Shown: piece by piece, positions 31,043 to 42,900 of the stretch
Layout of the letters: each line of letters starts with the position of its first letter
Numbering within the stretch: the stretch's first letter is position 1
Origin: Prototheca cutis
Taxonomy: Eukaryota > Chlorophyta > Trebouxiophyceae > Chlorellales > Chlorellaceae
Length of the DNA: 64,000 nt
Assembly: GCA_002897115.2 (NCBI GenBank)
Contig: BCIH01000001.1
Coordinates: forward strand, 1,350,871-1,414,870
Direction of reading: 5' to 3'
Translations under genes and position numbers: made by a program
Notes under the pieces: model-generated
The model's input: the letters and a program-made list of their open reading frames with translations, nothing else
Told to the model about the DNA's origin: nothing
Databases searched by the model: none

Positions 31043-31546
31043 ATGGTGAGTGCGCCCATGGTCGTCTAGGCGCTGTGCGGGTCCTGCACTGCCCCACTGG
31101 ATCTCAATGGCGTTTCTGCAATGTTCTTGCAGGTGAAGATTCAACCGCCGGAGTTGAAGGACTTTATGGACAAGAAACTGAGCAGTGAGTGGGGCCATCA
31201 CTCTCTGGCTGGTTGGGAAGCCCGTGCCTGCGTGGGAGAGCGCATGCTTGCGATTGAACCCTTCTTAGCGGAGCTGATGGGCGGATGACGCGCCGCGACC
31301 ACCTGGCACGGCGCGCAATCCCACGTTGAATGCTTTCGTTCACCTGGTGCCCCCAGCCTTCATCATGCAGTTCACCTGAATGCCAACCGGCATGTGACGG
31401 GGACATTGCGTGGCTTTGACCAGTTCATGAACCTGGTTCTTGATGCGGCGGTGGACGAGAAACGCAAGGTGGACATTGGCATGGTCGTCATCCGGGGAAA
31501 CAGCATTTCCACCATCGAGGCTCTGGAGGCGGTGCCGCGGAAATAG
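31043..31546 (+). CDS. SNRPG: small nuclear ribonucleoprotein G (SmG)
   Basis: Exons 31043-31045, 31133-31184 and 31371-31546 give 76 residues, the same length as the human protein. SmG is one of seven Sm proteins that form the ring on spliceosomal U snRNAs. Sm1 is seen in [20 protein letters not shown] with FMNLVLD, and Sm2 in [17 protein letters not shown]. The protein starts [15 protein letters not shown] after the Met. The first coding exon is only the ATG, which directly abuts a gtgagt donor (ATG|gtgagt). The third exon starts after catcatgcag, chosen because the earlier ag at 31357 puts a stop in frame. Confidence 0.92.
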
Positions 31547-31714
31547 ACGTCGCTGTGCATCGGTCATCGATGCCAGCCCATACCCTCCTTTCAACATACA
31601 CCCCGGCCACATGTTGACCGACAGCCCTTGCTACATTCTGTTTCCTGCTCATTTCTCTCGCCTTGCAACAGCTGGCACTGTACATTGATCCGAATGCCAG
31701 AGTCAAAGGGCTGG

Positions 31715-32739
31715 TCAGGTGAGAGTAGGTGCCTGCTGGGGGGGCGGTCTCGCCGCGTCCACGGCTTCGAATGCTGCGGGTGCTGGCATGACAGGCTGCG
31801 GCGCATCCACAGCCATGTCGGCGCCTGTCTCTGCTGCAGTAGCAGCGGGCGGCTGGGCAGCCCCGTCCACAGCCGGCGGGGCCGGTGCCTCGGCAGGCGT
31901 CGCACCGGCTTGATCCACAGCATCCATGGGACCCGGACCTTCGGCGCTGACATCTGCTTGTTGGGAGAATGCAGGGCGTGTCAGCGAAGTGAGCGCAGGG
32001 GGAGGACATCCATGGCAGCAAACCATGTGAGGACCTGATCAGATGCAGCTCCGCGACAGATAGCCCTACCGCCATACATGCTGCAGACAGACTCCAATGC
32101 CCCACGCACCCTCTGCCTTGCGCTTGCGACTCTCCGCCTTTTTCTTTGTCTTCTCCCTGGCATCTGCCCGATACTCTGCAGCAGGGGGGTGTGCAATGGT
32201 GTTGCCCCAAACATTTCTCACCACACCTGGCAAACCAGGTTCAGCCAGGCATGTCGCTCCAGGCCCAGGCACCAGAGGTCCTGCCAGGTAATGTGCCCCT
32301 CCCCCCCAAATTACCCCAACAACACACACCCTCTCCCCAAACCACCTTCAAGCGCCTCCTTGAGCGGCGGCACCAACTCCTCGAACTCCAGGTCCCCCAG
32401 GGCAGTCAGGACGTCGTCGGCGCTGATGGTCTGGCGTTTTGCATCTCGGCAGATGTCGTTGGCTGTGGCAGTGAGGTAATGGATGAACAGCTTGGCTGCT
32501 TCCTGGAAAGCCAGCACGCAGTCCTTGGCTACTTGGTAATCCCGACCGGTGTCCGCCCCCTCCACCGCGGAGAGCTTGGCCTTGATTAGGCGCTTGAGCA
32601 GGGCTTTTGGGATTTCGGTATCACCACTGGTACCGGATGACGACGCATTCGTCCCTCCGGGCGCCGCAGGAGCGCTGGCTGGTGCGGGGGCCGGGGCCGG
32701 GGCCGGGGCCACGGGGGCCACCGACTCAACAGCAGCCAT
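31715..32739 (-). CDS. POLE3: POLE3/Dpb4-like histone-fold subunit
   Basis: Exons 32739-32346, 32175-32110 and 31953-31715 (or 31956-31715) give about 233 residues. The protein pairs with a POLE4/Dpb3 partner in DNA polymerase epsilon and, in some organisms, in CHRAC. A Pro/Ala-rich N-terminus precedes an H2B-like histone fold: IPKALLKRLIKAKL, CVLAFQEAAKLFIHYL, AKRQTISADDVLTALGDLEF, LVPPLKEALE. A basic helix (EKTKKKAESRKRKA) follows, then a long Ala/Pro/acidic tail. An NF-YB identity is less likely because the ADDVLTALGDLEF and PLKEALE segments fit POLE3 better. The last acceptor is AAGCAG, a tandem NAGNAG site. Confidence 0.8.
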
Positions 32740-33062
32740 TCCTCTCCTCGCACCCTCTCAAAACGATGTGTATCAACAGAATGAATTCAATGAGATCGCC
32801 TTGGGTGTGAGAACNAATGCCTTTCTGTTGAGAGTCGCACTTTGCGTGTTTCAAAACATGCCTGATCAGATCTTCAGGGGATGCCATGGCGACGAGGCGC
32901 CGGCGATGGCGAGGACGAGCCGGTGAGTGCTCCTCGATGTGCCATGCGGGTGGCCTTCTGCATACCCCGTCCCCTCCGAGCCCATTGAAATACTTCATTT
33001 GAAGTACCGNCATTGTCTGAGCGAGCCTCAGAGGCGGCTTCCAGCTGGGCCAGTGAGGCGCC
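32740..33062. promoter_or_regulatory. divergent promoter interval
   Basis: A 323-bp interval lies between the start codons of the POLE3-like gene (-) and eIF2B epsilon (+). No specific element was recognised. Confidence 0.4.
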
Positions 33063-36000
33063 ATGGCACCGCCTACTCGCAAGGGTGGGATGGGCCTGGA
33101 GACGCGGGACCCTCTCGCGGCCATCGTGCTGGCGGATAGCTTTACACAGGTACGCATTTTGAACGTGCACCCACGCAGGCAGCATGGGACATGACGCTCC
33201 CTGGATGTTCTGGGGGATTGCAGTGCACTGTTCTTGGGACTGTGCCCTTGGTGTTTGCTGACGTGCCGCAGCCCAGCCTACGCCCCCCTTGTCCCTCGCA
33301 CAGCGCCTGCGCCCCGTGACCCTGGAGTGCCCCAAGGTCCTGCTGCCCCTGGTGAACACGCCCATGCTGGACTACACGCTGGAGTGGCTGGCAATCAATG
33401 AAGTCGAGGAGGCATGTTGCTGTTCCGGGGGCGTTGAGGNTTGGGCAGCGGGGCCATGTGAAATAGAGTACTGCATTTGTTGGAATGGTTCTTTGCCGCA
33501 TGCAGGGTGCGTCTATGGATTGGCATTATGAGTGCGCATGCACAGCAGGGGGTTTGGCCCTGGCTGGGGACTGTGGGTCGTCCGGGGCGTGGGACTTCAC
33601 TGTTCATCAGGGCACGGGATCGACACCCATCATCCATCATTCCCCCCGACAAAAACAAACAAAAATTGAACAGGTGTACGTGTTTGTGTGTGCGCATGCG
33701 GATGCCGTGCTGGATCATCTGGAGTCTGCCGGCTGGACCCGCGATCGCAAGTTCAAGCTGCACACGGTCGTGTCCACAAACTGCCTGTCGGTGGGTGATG
33801 CCCTCCGAGTCATGGATGGCCACGACACTGTCAAGTCTGACTTTGTCCTTGTGGCAGGTGCGTGCCTGGGATGGAGGCGAGGTGCATGGGGTTGTTCTGA
33901 CAGATGTTTTTCCTTCTTTTTGTGACCCCAGTAATGGAAAGGTACAGGGAGGCTGTGTGCGTGGTGTGGGGCTGCTACAAAACACCTGTTTGAATACCAG
34001 CCCTACAGCCACCGCCACTGCTGTCAACTCCGCTGCAGGCGACGTCATCTCCAACATGAAGCTAGCACCCGCCGTGGCGGCACATAGAGACCGCCGTGCC
34101 GCCGACAAGAACGCCATCATGACCATGGTGCGGCCTGGTCTTGTCGTTTGGGTGACGTAGGGTCCCTCTTTGTGTGGACTGCAAACCACATGTGCTCACA
34201 ATCATAANAATCGCTTGCTGCCACACAATGACCTCCAGCAACAACCCCCCTCTGGCCTGCCAACCTACGACAGGTCATGCGCGGTGGGCTGTCTGCGTCT
34301 CACATTCGGCGGTTGGGCGACATACCCACCGTGGCGGTCATTGACCCGGCCACCAACCGTCTGTTGAAATTTGAGGACCGAGAGGATGGTGGTGCCGGCG
34401 ATGCCATGCTGGCTTCACGCCGTCGCCGGCGATTCTTCCTTGACACGCACGCCTTTTCGGAGCGAGACGCCGTTGTGGTGCGCATGTTTCTGGCGGACCA
34501 TTCTTTCTTTATTGAAATGACAGTGGTGGAAGTTTGGTCTCCCCCACCCCCCTCCCCCTGGGGGGGTCGAGTGGGGCTGCCAGTGCTGCGGCCTCTGCAT
34601 GTTCTAAACGCTGCCTCCTTCTTTTTCCAGGTCCGGAGCGACATGGCCGAGGCCTCGATCTACATCTGTTCACCGGAAGTGCTCATGCTCTTCTCGGACA
34701 ACTTTGACTACCAGGTGAGTGTGTGTTGCATTGATGCTGACGATGTAGCAAGTTGGTTGCATGACACTCCCCCTTGCATCCCCAAGTCCATCTCACAGCC
34801 CTTCATCATTCTAATTATAAAACAGAATGTCCGCCGCGACTTTGTCTCCGGCGTGCTGTCCGAGGAGGAGCTGGGGAACAAGCTTTACGTCCACGAGCTG
34901 ACCGATGTAGGCCGCAGGACGTGCTGGTCTGCCCGAGCGGGTAGAAAATGACGACTCGGCAGCAAACTGCCTCAAAGCCTTGCGGTACCTCCTGAGCTCA
35001 GGGTTATTTACAACACCCCCGCCCTCTTTCATACACAAACAACGCAGGAGTATTGTGCACGGGTGCACAACCTTCGGAGTTATGACGCCGTGAGCCGGGA
35101 TATTGTGCAGCGCTGGGTCTACCCCCTGTGCCCAGACGTCAATCTCTGGGCAGGCACGGCTTACAAGTACTTGCGCGGCAACACCTATGTGTGAGTTGGT
35201 GTTGGTGATGTTTGGGGGAATATATTTATTTATTTATTTATTTTTTTTTCTTTATTTTTCTTTATTTTTCTTTATTTTTTTTTTTTGGGGGGGGGGGGGG
35301 GGCAAGACTATGCTGTTGTCGCTCGGGTGGTTGCCGCCAATCCCCAGCAACAAGAGACAAGACCTCGACGTGGTGCATGCAGGGACCGTGACGTGCGTGT
35401 GGCTCGGTCGGCGCAGCTCCTGCACGGCTGCTGCATCGGTGCGGGGTCGATCATCGGTGAAGGCGCAGTGCTGGAGTCGAGCGTGGTGGGGCCAGGCTGC
35501 GTGGTGGGTCCCGGGTGCCGGCTGCGGGGGGCATACTTGATGCAGGATGTGACGCTCGGCCGCAGCGTGGAGGTCCAGGCGGCACTGGTCTGTGCAGGCT
35601 GCGTGGTTAAGGACAATGCCCGCATCGAGGCCGGTGCGGTGCTGAGCTATCGCGCCGTTGTCGATGCGGGGCATGTCGTGCCAGCGCATGCCCGAGTCTC
35701 ACTGTTCCGCCCGGCGTCGGCTGCCGGGGGTGATGCCTCCGAGGACGACGTCGAGGTCCCTGCGAGAGAGACCACCAGCGGCGACTTTGAAGATGACGAG
35801 GACGAAGACGAAGCCGTGGGCAGCTTGCCCCCACCCTCGCTCGTCGCTGCCGCCGCCGCTCTCGCGGGAGGCAGCATCCCAGAGACCAACGTCGAATTTG
35901 ACTCGGTGAGGAGTATGGTCTTGTTTTGGATAACTCATTTTTGGCTTTTTGTGATATTTGGTGGTGATGATTCTGTGGATATTTGCTCTAGGGAATTTGT

Positions 36001-37325
36001 GTGTCGGCGTCGGGGAGAGAAACGAACAATCCATCAACTACCCATCAATTACCCATCAACTACCCAAAGGCGGTGGTCGGTCCACTGGGCGCCGGTTTCT
36101 TGTGGCCATCAGCCACCACAGATGCGGAGCGGTGCTCGCTGTTGCCTGCACCTGCGGTGGAGGCCTGGGCAGCGGGGGCCGAGTCGTCGGACGACGACAC
36201 CGGCAGCATCGCGGGGGAGGCTGGCGGCACCGAGGCGGAGACTGCGGGCCTGAGTGCCGGCGCCGCGAGCAACCATTTCAAGCGGGAAGTTGGAGAAACT
36301 TTCCTGCGCTGCGTCAAGGAGCACATCAGCCACGAGAACATCGTGATTGAGCTCAATGGCCTGAAGATTGCCGAGGACAAGACGTTTGCAGACTGTGCTC
36401 GTTACATGCTGACCGCCATGCTGGGCCTGTGCCTGCCCGCGCCGCCAGCCACGCGGCCCGAATACCGCGAGCTGTACTCGACCACCACGCCAGAGCCGAG
36501 CAACAGGGCGTACCTGCTCGATCTCCTCAAGCGAGCGGGGACCCAACTCCGGCGCTGGAAAGATCTCCTCCACAAGTTTCTCCGCAACGAAGACGACCAG
36601 GTATGGCAGCATTGGCTCTGTTTCTCTTCCTTGTTTGCTTTCTGGGTTGAATCACGTGGAGAACTCGGGCAGTGCCCATGAAGAAGAAGAATATGGACAA
36701 CCCCGCGATACCCCTCTTGCACACCCAACCGCCATAAACCAACCAGGTGGAGCTGTTGCTTACACTGGAAGAATTTTGCTCTGATGAGGGCGACTTTGAA
36801 GGCACTGGCGAGCATGGGCCTGTCCTGGCCGGCATCTTTGCACAGGTATGAGTGGGGATGGATTGATTATGCAAGGGGTGTTTGGAATGCTGGTGAGACC
36901 ACCCTGCAGTGGGGGACATGTCTCTCTCTTGTTGGCAAGTCCACATGGATTATGGCACGGTCCATAACCCTAGCATTCATTCTTTCCGCCTGCTTCCGTC
37001 GTGCGCAGCTGCTCAAGACCCTGTATGACGAGGACATTGTCACAGAGAGCGCGATTCTACAGTGGGCCGAGGAGAAGTCGTTGGCAGACGAGGAGGAAAA
37101 GGTGTTCCTCCGCAAGGTGCGTGGCTGGGTCGATTGGCACCTGAATGAGGGTCGTAGATAACCCCAGGCCTCTGTCTCACCTACCATTACTGGAACACGG
37201 GAGTTCTCACCGTGGCCCCGCCACAACTTACCTCCCCTCTGCCCCTGCAGGCCCAGACGTTCCTGGACTGGTTGCAGGAGGCCGAGGAGGAGACGGACGA
37301 CAGCGACGACGACAGCAATGACTAA
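33063..37325 (+). CDS. EIF2B5: translation initiation factor eIF2B, epsilon subunit
   Basis: Exons 33063-33149, 33304-33411, 33674-33857, 34039-34127, 34274-34477, 34631-34714, 34826-34906, 35048-35190, 35383-35905, 36070-36600, 36747-36845, 37009-37116 and 37251-37325 give 771 residues. It is the catalytic subunit of the GDP/GTP exchange factor for eIF2. The N-terminus is nucleotidyltransferase-like (LRPVTLECPKVLLPLVNTPM, DFVLVAGDVISNM). A left-handed beta helix follows (CIGAGSIIGEGAVLESSVVG), then an acidic linker and a C-terminal W2/HEAT domain ending LQWAEEKSLADEEEKVFLRK then FLDWLQEAEEETDDSDDD. Acidic and aromatic residues at the end fit the eIF2-contacting AA boxes. Intron 2 uses a GC donor (GAG|GCATGT). 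Intron 8 holds T/A-rich and G16 tracts. Confidence 0.92.
35221..35302 (+). repeat. TTTA / T-rich tract followed by G16
   Basis: A tattta-type microsatellite passes into a T-rich run and then 16 G, all within intron 8 of the eIF2B epsilon gene. Confidence 0.8.
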
Positions 37326-37686
37326 TCTGTGTCATCGTTGCTGCTTCATGAACCCTTTCTAGCNACACATGGACTCCCTGCACCGCCAACTTTCTGCTGC
37401 GTAGATTGGTGGGCCGGCACCAGGCGGTCGTGTCAAACCGCGACCAGCCTGTCCAGGTATTAAGAATATGAATGATTTTTTACAGGGGTCCAGGCAGAAC
37501 AGGCGGCGGGGATGCACATCCCCCCNCCGCGGGCTTCGGTCCGCTGGAGTGGGTTGCATTGGTGGAGGCGCCGCCTCCCTTCCGGTCAAGGGCATCTCCG
37601 CCGCCGGGCAGCGGGACTGGCTGATTTTCAGAGCGCACACTTCTTTCTCAAGTACCATGCACACACGTGATGACAGGAGGGCAAGG
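37326..37686. other. intergenic between convergent genes
   Basis: It holds the 3' flanks of eIF2B epsilon and the aminotransferase. No gene was seen. Confidence 0.5.
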
Positions 37687-40521
37687 TCACAGTTCGGTGA
37701 GGGACTGGTCCAGAACCTCGAGCATGAAGTCGACGTCCGGCTTTGTGATGCACATGGGGGGCTTGATGCGGAAGACATTGCCGTGCAGACCGCCCTTGCC
37801 GATGAGCACGCCCAGCTCCTTGCAGCGCTCGTGCGNGGCGGCCACCTCGGCCGTCGCTGGTTCCTTGGTCTCCCGGTCCTTGACCAGCTCCACGCCGACC
37901 ATGAGCCCGCGGCCGCGGACGTCGCCGATGATGTCATGCTTGGCCTGCAGACGCTTCAGTCCGTCGATCAGGTGCCCCCCGACCTCCACACAGTTTTGCT
38001 GGAGGTGCTGCTCCTCAATCACGCGCAGCACGGCGCGGCCGCCCGCGGAGCAGACGGGGTTGCCGCCAAAGGTGTTGAGGTGCAGGCGCTGCGCCAGCGA
38101 AGCCGCAATCTCGGGTGTCGTGATCACGGCAGCCAGGGGAAGACCATTGCCAATGCCCTTGGCCATGGTCACGATGTCNGGAATCACACCCTGGTTCTCA
38201 AAGCCCTGCGATTTAGGTGGCAGGTGATTTGGTGGCTGTTGGGGGTCGCTTCCCTCGACTGTAGTCTGCGGTTGAATCCGGAGAAGCCGCACGCCCCCTC
38301 TGACACCCCTCCCAAGCAACAAACGTACGCACCAAACAAAAATATAAAGCGTACCCAGAAGGCGGAGCCTGTGCGGCCAAATCCAGTCTGGACCTCGTCG
38401 GCAATGCAGACACCGCCAGCCTCACGCACCATCTGCCATCAGGAGACGGGGGGTTGCACAGGGGGATCGGCTGTTTGAAGGTATGAATTGAGCTGCTTCA
38501 GTAACATCCATCAACCATCGTAACTGCCGTCGCTCTGGATGTGCAGTCACTGCCACCACCAGGCCCCACCATCACTCCCCCAACCCTCCAGGCACACCTT
38601 GTACACTTCGGGGAGGTAGCCGTCAGCCAGGGGCACGGCACCGCCCACGCCCTGGATGGTCTCGGAGATGAACCCGGCCACGCGGCCGGGCGTGGCACTC
38701 TGGATCAGATCAGCCACATCTGGAGTGATGGATGGGGCCAGATTGCGTGTGTTGACCGGTGGCTGGTGTCGGAATGGAAAGAAAGAACGCACGGCCCACC
38801 ACCTCGTGAGCAGAGGTGATCCTGGTAAAGCAGCGGCAGCAGCGACGAGAGGATGCACCCTNCCATCATCACCCGTGCCATTCATTCCCAGGGCCAAACA
38901 AAACCATTCCCCCAAACCCTAAGCCTAAGCCTTACCCTTGGCATAGGCGGGCCCGTCGTTGCCGAAAATGCCGCGGTAGGGGTTGGGGTTGAGCGCGTGG
39001 TGCATGCCAAAGCCCTGAGTTGACGTGGAGATGGGTTTGGTGGTGTGCATGGCATGCTCTTTGAGTGAGTTCNTGGAAACCAAACACCCTGGTCTCAACA
39101 CAACCCCGGCCCCCTGTCAAACCAGCCACCGGACCAACCTGGGGGAGGTTGGCCTTCCAGGTATTGAGACCCATGACGCCCATGACTGTTTCGGACAGCC
39201 CATGGTACGCGTTGCGGAGGCCGATCAGATCAAACTGACCCGTGTGCAGCCGTGCCAGCATGATGGCCATGTCGTTGGCCTCCGAACCCGAATTGACAAA
39301 GTACGCCACCTTTCGTGCATATGGAGGGTGGGCAGGTGTGTGTTATGTGCGTTTGGGGGGGGGGGGGTTAGGGTTTTGACGGCCCTGATCTGTCCTTGCC
39401 TCACAAAGGCCGCAGACCACGCGCTCCTTTCTATTTACAAAACACCCTAAAACTACCCCCCTGCCAATACCTTGAGGTTTCCGGGCATCTTGTCGGTCAG
39501 TTCCTTGGCATACTCGGCGATCTGGTTGTTCAGGTAGATGTTGGTGGTGTGCTGCAGGCGCTCCGTCTGCTCGATCACCGCGCGGTTGACCTCGGGGTGG
39601 CAGTGGCCAACAGATACCGTCACAATGCCCGCAAAACCCTGCGTGCAAGGGTGTGTGCATGAGGGTGTTTGGTCAGTGGGAGGGGGGAGAGAGAGAGAGA
39701 GAGAGAGAGAGNNNNNNNNNNNNNNNNNNNNNNNNNNNNNNNNNNNNNNNNNNNNNNNNNNNNNNNNNNNNNNNNNNNNNNNNNNNNNNNNGGGGAGAGG
39801 CGTAGCTGGCAGAGGTAAGCTGTCATGATGCAAGCAGTCGGACACTGTCCATGTTTCCCCAATCTCGGGAGCCCCCCACCGCATCAGTCCACGCCAAAAC
39901 ATGTTGCTAAAAGGGGAGCAAGCCCAGCCCCACGCACATCAAGGTACCGCCTGCCAGTCTCGTCGTAGAGGTACTGCATCTTGCCGTGCGTGATCATCAC
40001 TGCAGGGATCGGGAAGGGGGAGCAGGGGGAGGTTCAGGCACCTGCCATGTCGTTGACAAGGCCAGCGATCACGCTGGCGCGATCAAGATTTGGTCATCTC
40101 AACGGCATGTGAACTCCTTCTTCCAGTGCTATCCTTTCCTCCCACGTACCAGGCTCCTTGAAATTGTGCAGGATGGCTGTTGCGGATCGAGAAGGGGGGG
40201 TGGGGTGTGGGAGGGGGATGTTGGACCGGCCACTACATTGTCATTCTCCGGGATCCTGGAGCTCATGCCACATGCACTGCCTGCACAAACAAGAGTGTGA
40301 TCATCATTACCGATCCATGGGAGCCTACCGGGGCTGAGGTACTTCTTGCGTAGGGCCAGCACTTCGGCCTTGCTGGGGCCCTCGTACGCCGATGGGACGT
40401 AGTCGAACGGCGGCATCTCAGCCTTGGCCGCGGCGCTGGCGGAGGACGCATGAATCATGCGTGCCGCCTGGACGCCATACCGGCCCTTCTTGAGGGCAGG
40501 GAGCGCAATGCGCTGCATCAT
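37687..40521 (-). CDS. AGXT2: alanine-glyoxylate aminotransferase 2-type enzyme
   Basis: Exons 40521-40329, 40176-40150, 39999-39938, 39638-39471, 39309-39139, 39014-38936, 38719-38598, 38432-38355 and 38205-37687 give 472 residues. It is a class III PLP aminotransferase, probably mitochondrial: the first ~38 residues are Arg/Ala/Ser-rich without acids. Family landmarks are [94 protein letters not shown] and [15 protein letters not shown] with the PLP lysine, then [11 protein letters not shown]. Plant relatives (AGT2/PYD4) act in beta-alanine or glyoxylate metabolism; which applies here is not decided. One exon of 27 nt rebuilds [11 protein letters not shown]. The gap at 39712-39791 is intronic. 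Confidence 0.92.
39712..39791. other. assembly gap (80 N)
   Basis: It is flanked by a GA microsatellite (39687-39711), inside an intron of the aminotransferase gene. Confidence 0.95.
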
Positions 40522-40742
40522 TCAGCGTGTTTGGGGTTTCGGCAAAAGAAACGGCCCAGTCCGCAGTCTGCAGTACTGAAGAAGGTCTGGCGCGGGGATC
40601 TTGACCGGCCGAGACTTGCAAACACGATTGCGAAAATGGTCGTCTGTCCGAGATTGTAGGCCCACTTATGCCCTCGGAATTGCTTTGATCCTGATGCCAG
40701 ACACGTCGGAAGAAAGCCGCGTCCAGTGGGAACATCTAGGGT
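40522..40742. promoter_or_regulatory. divergent promoter interval
   Basis: Only 221 bp separate the aminotransferase start (-) from the RWDD2-like start (+), so both promoters must share it. Confidence 0.4.
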
Positions 40743-41940
40743 TTGGAGCGGCCGTTCGGGAGGATTTCGATGGAAAATGACTTTCATTGCAACTACGACT
40801 CTGACCATTCATGCATGCAAAAGTTGGAGACGCAGTTTAAACATGTTGTTCATCTCTCCATGACGGGAGATGGTGGAGAAGCTTTGAATGATCTCCTCGC
40901 ACTCGGAGCCTGCTTTCCGGAGCCTGGCAGCGTCACGTTTACCCCTTACGAGAAGCAGGCCCTAGCCCTGCACCAGGCGACGGGGCAACCATCGGAATTG
41001 GGGGCAACCCTGCATTTGCACGGAAACGCCGGGGACGGGAGCGAGGCAGTGCTCAGCATCAGCCTGCCTCCAGCGTATCCCCAGGACCCGCCCAGGCTCT
41101 CTGTCCGATGTGGGGCCGGCAGGTATGGCTGGGGCGCAGGTTCATGGCTTGTTGTCCCATGGCGAGGTTGCATCGGCGCGCTTTCGACCCGAAAAGGGCG
41201 TGCGATCCGTCCACGATGGCGAACTGCACCTGCCATGCAGGGAGGCCAGTGCCCAGCTTCAGGCTGTGGTCGATGGGGTGGTGGCTGAAGCACAGGGGCT
41301 GCCCTGTCTGGTGACCTGTGCCACAGCCTTGGCAGAGGCGCTGGAGACGTGTGATGTAGACCAGCGCGATGGACGACCCACGCCAGAGCCTGAAACGGAC
41401 TGTCAGCAGCTGGCGCCGCCGGCCATGGAATGCCCGGGATCCCCGAGTTCTGACCCCCCTCTCCTGCGCGTCGTCATCTGGTTCCACCACATCAAGAGCC
41501 TGACCAAGCGCAAGACCATCGTGGCTGCTGCCAGGGATTTGGAGGTGGGCGGATGGGTGGGTGTGCCAGGTGGGTCTGCATGCATGTGATGCCAGCGCAA
41601 TGTGAAAGGCCCCCTCCAGAATCACGAGCAAGAGTTCCGCACCACCCCACTCCTACCCATGCAGATCGGTGGGTACTGCAAGCCCGGATTCCCCGGCGTC
41701 ATCGTGGCTGAAGGCGCACCCGAGGCCGTGCAGGGCTACATCGCCACGCTGCGCGCGCTGCGCTGGAGTGCCATGGCCCTGCGGGGCACCGAGCCCGGGG
41801 GCCCGGCCCGGGCGCTGCCGGCGCCGCTGCATGAAGTCCCAGGAGAGGGCATGTCTGAGCTCGCAGCAGCCTGCCGCGCCGCGGGCATGGAATCGCTCTT
41901 TCTTTCCGCACTCAAACTGCCACCTAGAAGTGATGACTGA
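40743..41940 (+). CDS. RWD domain protein, RWDD2-like
   Basis: Exons 40743-41122, 41241-41544 and 41665-41940 give 319 residues. The N-terminal half is an RWD domain, with the hallmark AVLSISLPPAYPQDPPRLSV and an EASAQLQAVVDGVVAEA helix created by the first splice. The C-terminal half has LLRVVIWFHHIKSLTKRKTI and then GGYCKPGFPGVIVAEG, as in the DUF1115 domain of RWDD2A/B. The role of these proteins is unknown; RWD domains usually mediate protein contacts. A second Met at 40770 is an alternative start. Confidence 0.82.
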
Positions 41941-42900
41941 CTCTGACAGAGGTAGCTGAGGGCTCTGGAAACGGAGCGCCCGAGTTTGCGAGTGGCTGCT
42001 GCTGGACACGCACCAACTGCCCATCGACATGGAGGGCGATTCCTTCCAACTCCTCCCCTTGCATTCTCATTCTCTATACCACATCAACCTTGTGACATTC
42101 ACCTCGTTCATCAAAGGACGCAGTATACATGGTGGCCACGAGTCGGTGAAGGGGTGTGCGGCAACGGGCGGCGCGCCGCTGCTGGGGCGTGCAGTTCTCG
42201 ACGGGGCATGAAGTTCTTGGCACGGGCACGAGTAGATCAATCGTGGGGAAAACCGGGTCAGGGGAGAAGCCGGGGGCAGAAACCCGGCATGGGGGCGGTG
42301 CAACAGCAAAAGAGCCGGCGGGGGCCCAGCGTGGGACGGCATGCGCAGGCACAGGGAGGCCAGCTCCGCGTCAGGCACAGGACGCGCGGGGGCACGCGGG
42401 GAGTGGGAGCGAGGAAATACTGGAGAAGGCGCCGGGGAGTCTGGCAACATTTGGTGCCATGCAGGGGCAATGAAGCAAAGGGCAAAATTGAGAGGCTCAT
42501 TCCTTTTTCGTCGACCAGGGCAGATAACACGTGCACGCCGGAGAGAAAAAGAAGATAAGAGTACAAGCACGCACTGAAAGAAAGATAGAAAAGGTCAGCA
42601 GAGAAGCCATGCAGACGGCCATACTGGTCCAAAGACAAGCCGTGCAGAGGCTTCTCAAAGGATGTGGCGGCTGCTCGGGGGGGGGCCCGGCGCAGCACAG
42701 AATCTCACCAATGGGGGCCAACGCCCATGACAGGACTGCACACACTCCTCTACACGTTTGATAGGCAAGCAAGGGCGGCTGCCGGGGCCAAAATGAGCCA
42801 GTCCTCACAAAGCNGCCAGGTTCCAAGCAAGTCGAGGATGGGCTGAGCGCTTGCTCCACGCGCACGCACACATGCATGCGTGTGCAGACGGCATGCCTGA
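41941..42900. other. intergenic between convergent genes
   Basis: This is about 960 bp after the RWDD2-like stop and before the AP2 gene stop on the other strand. A plus frame at 41986-42558 is open but has no motif and a composition like spacer. It probably holds two untranslated regions. Confidence 0.4.
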
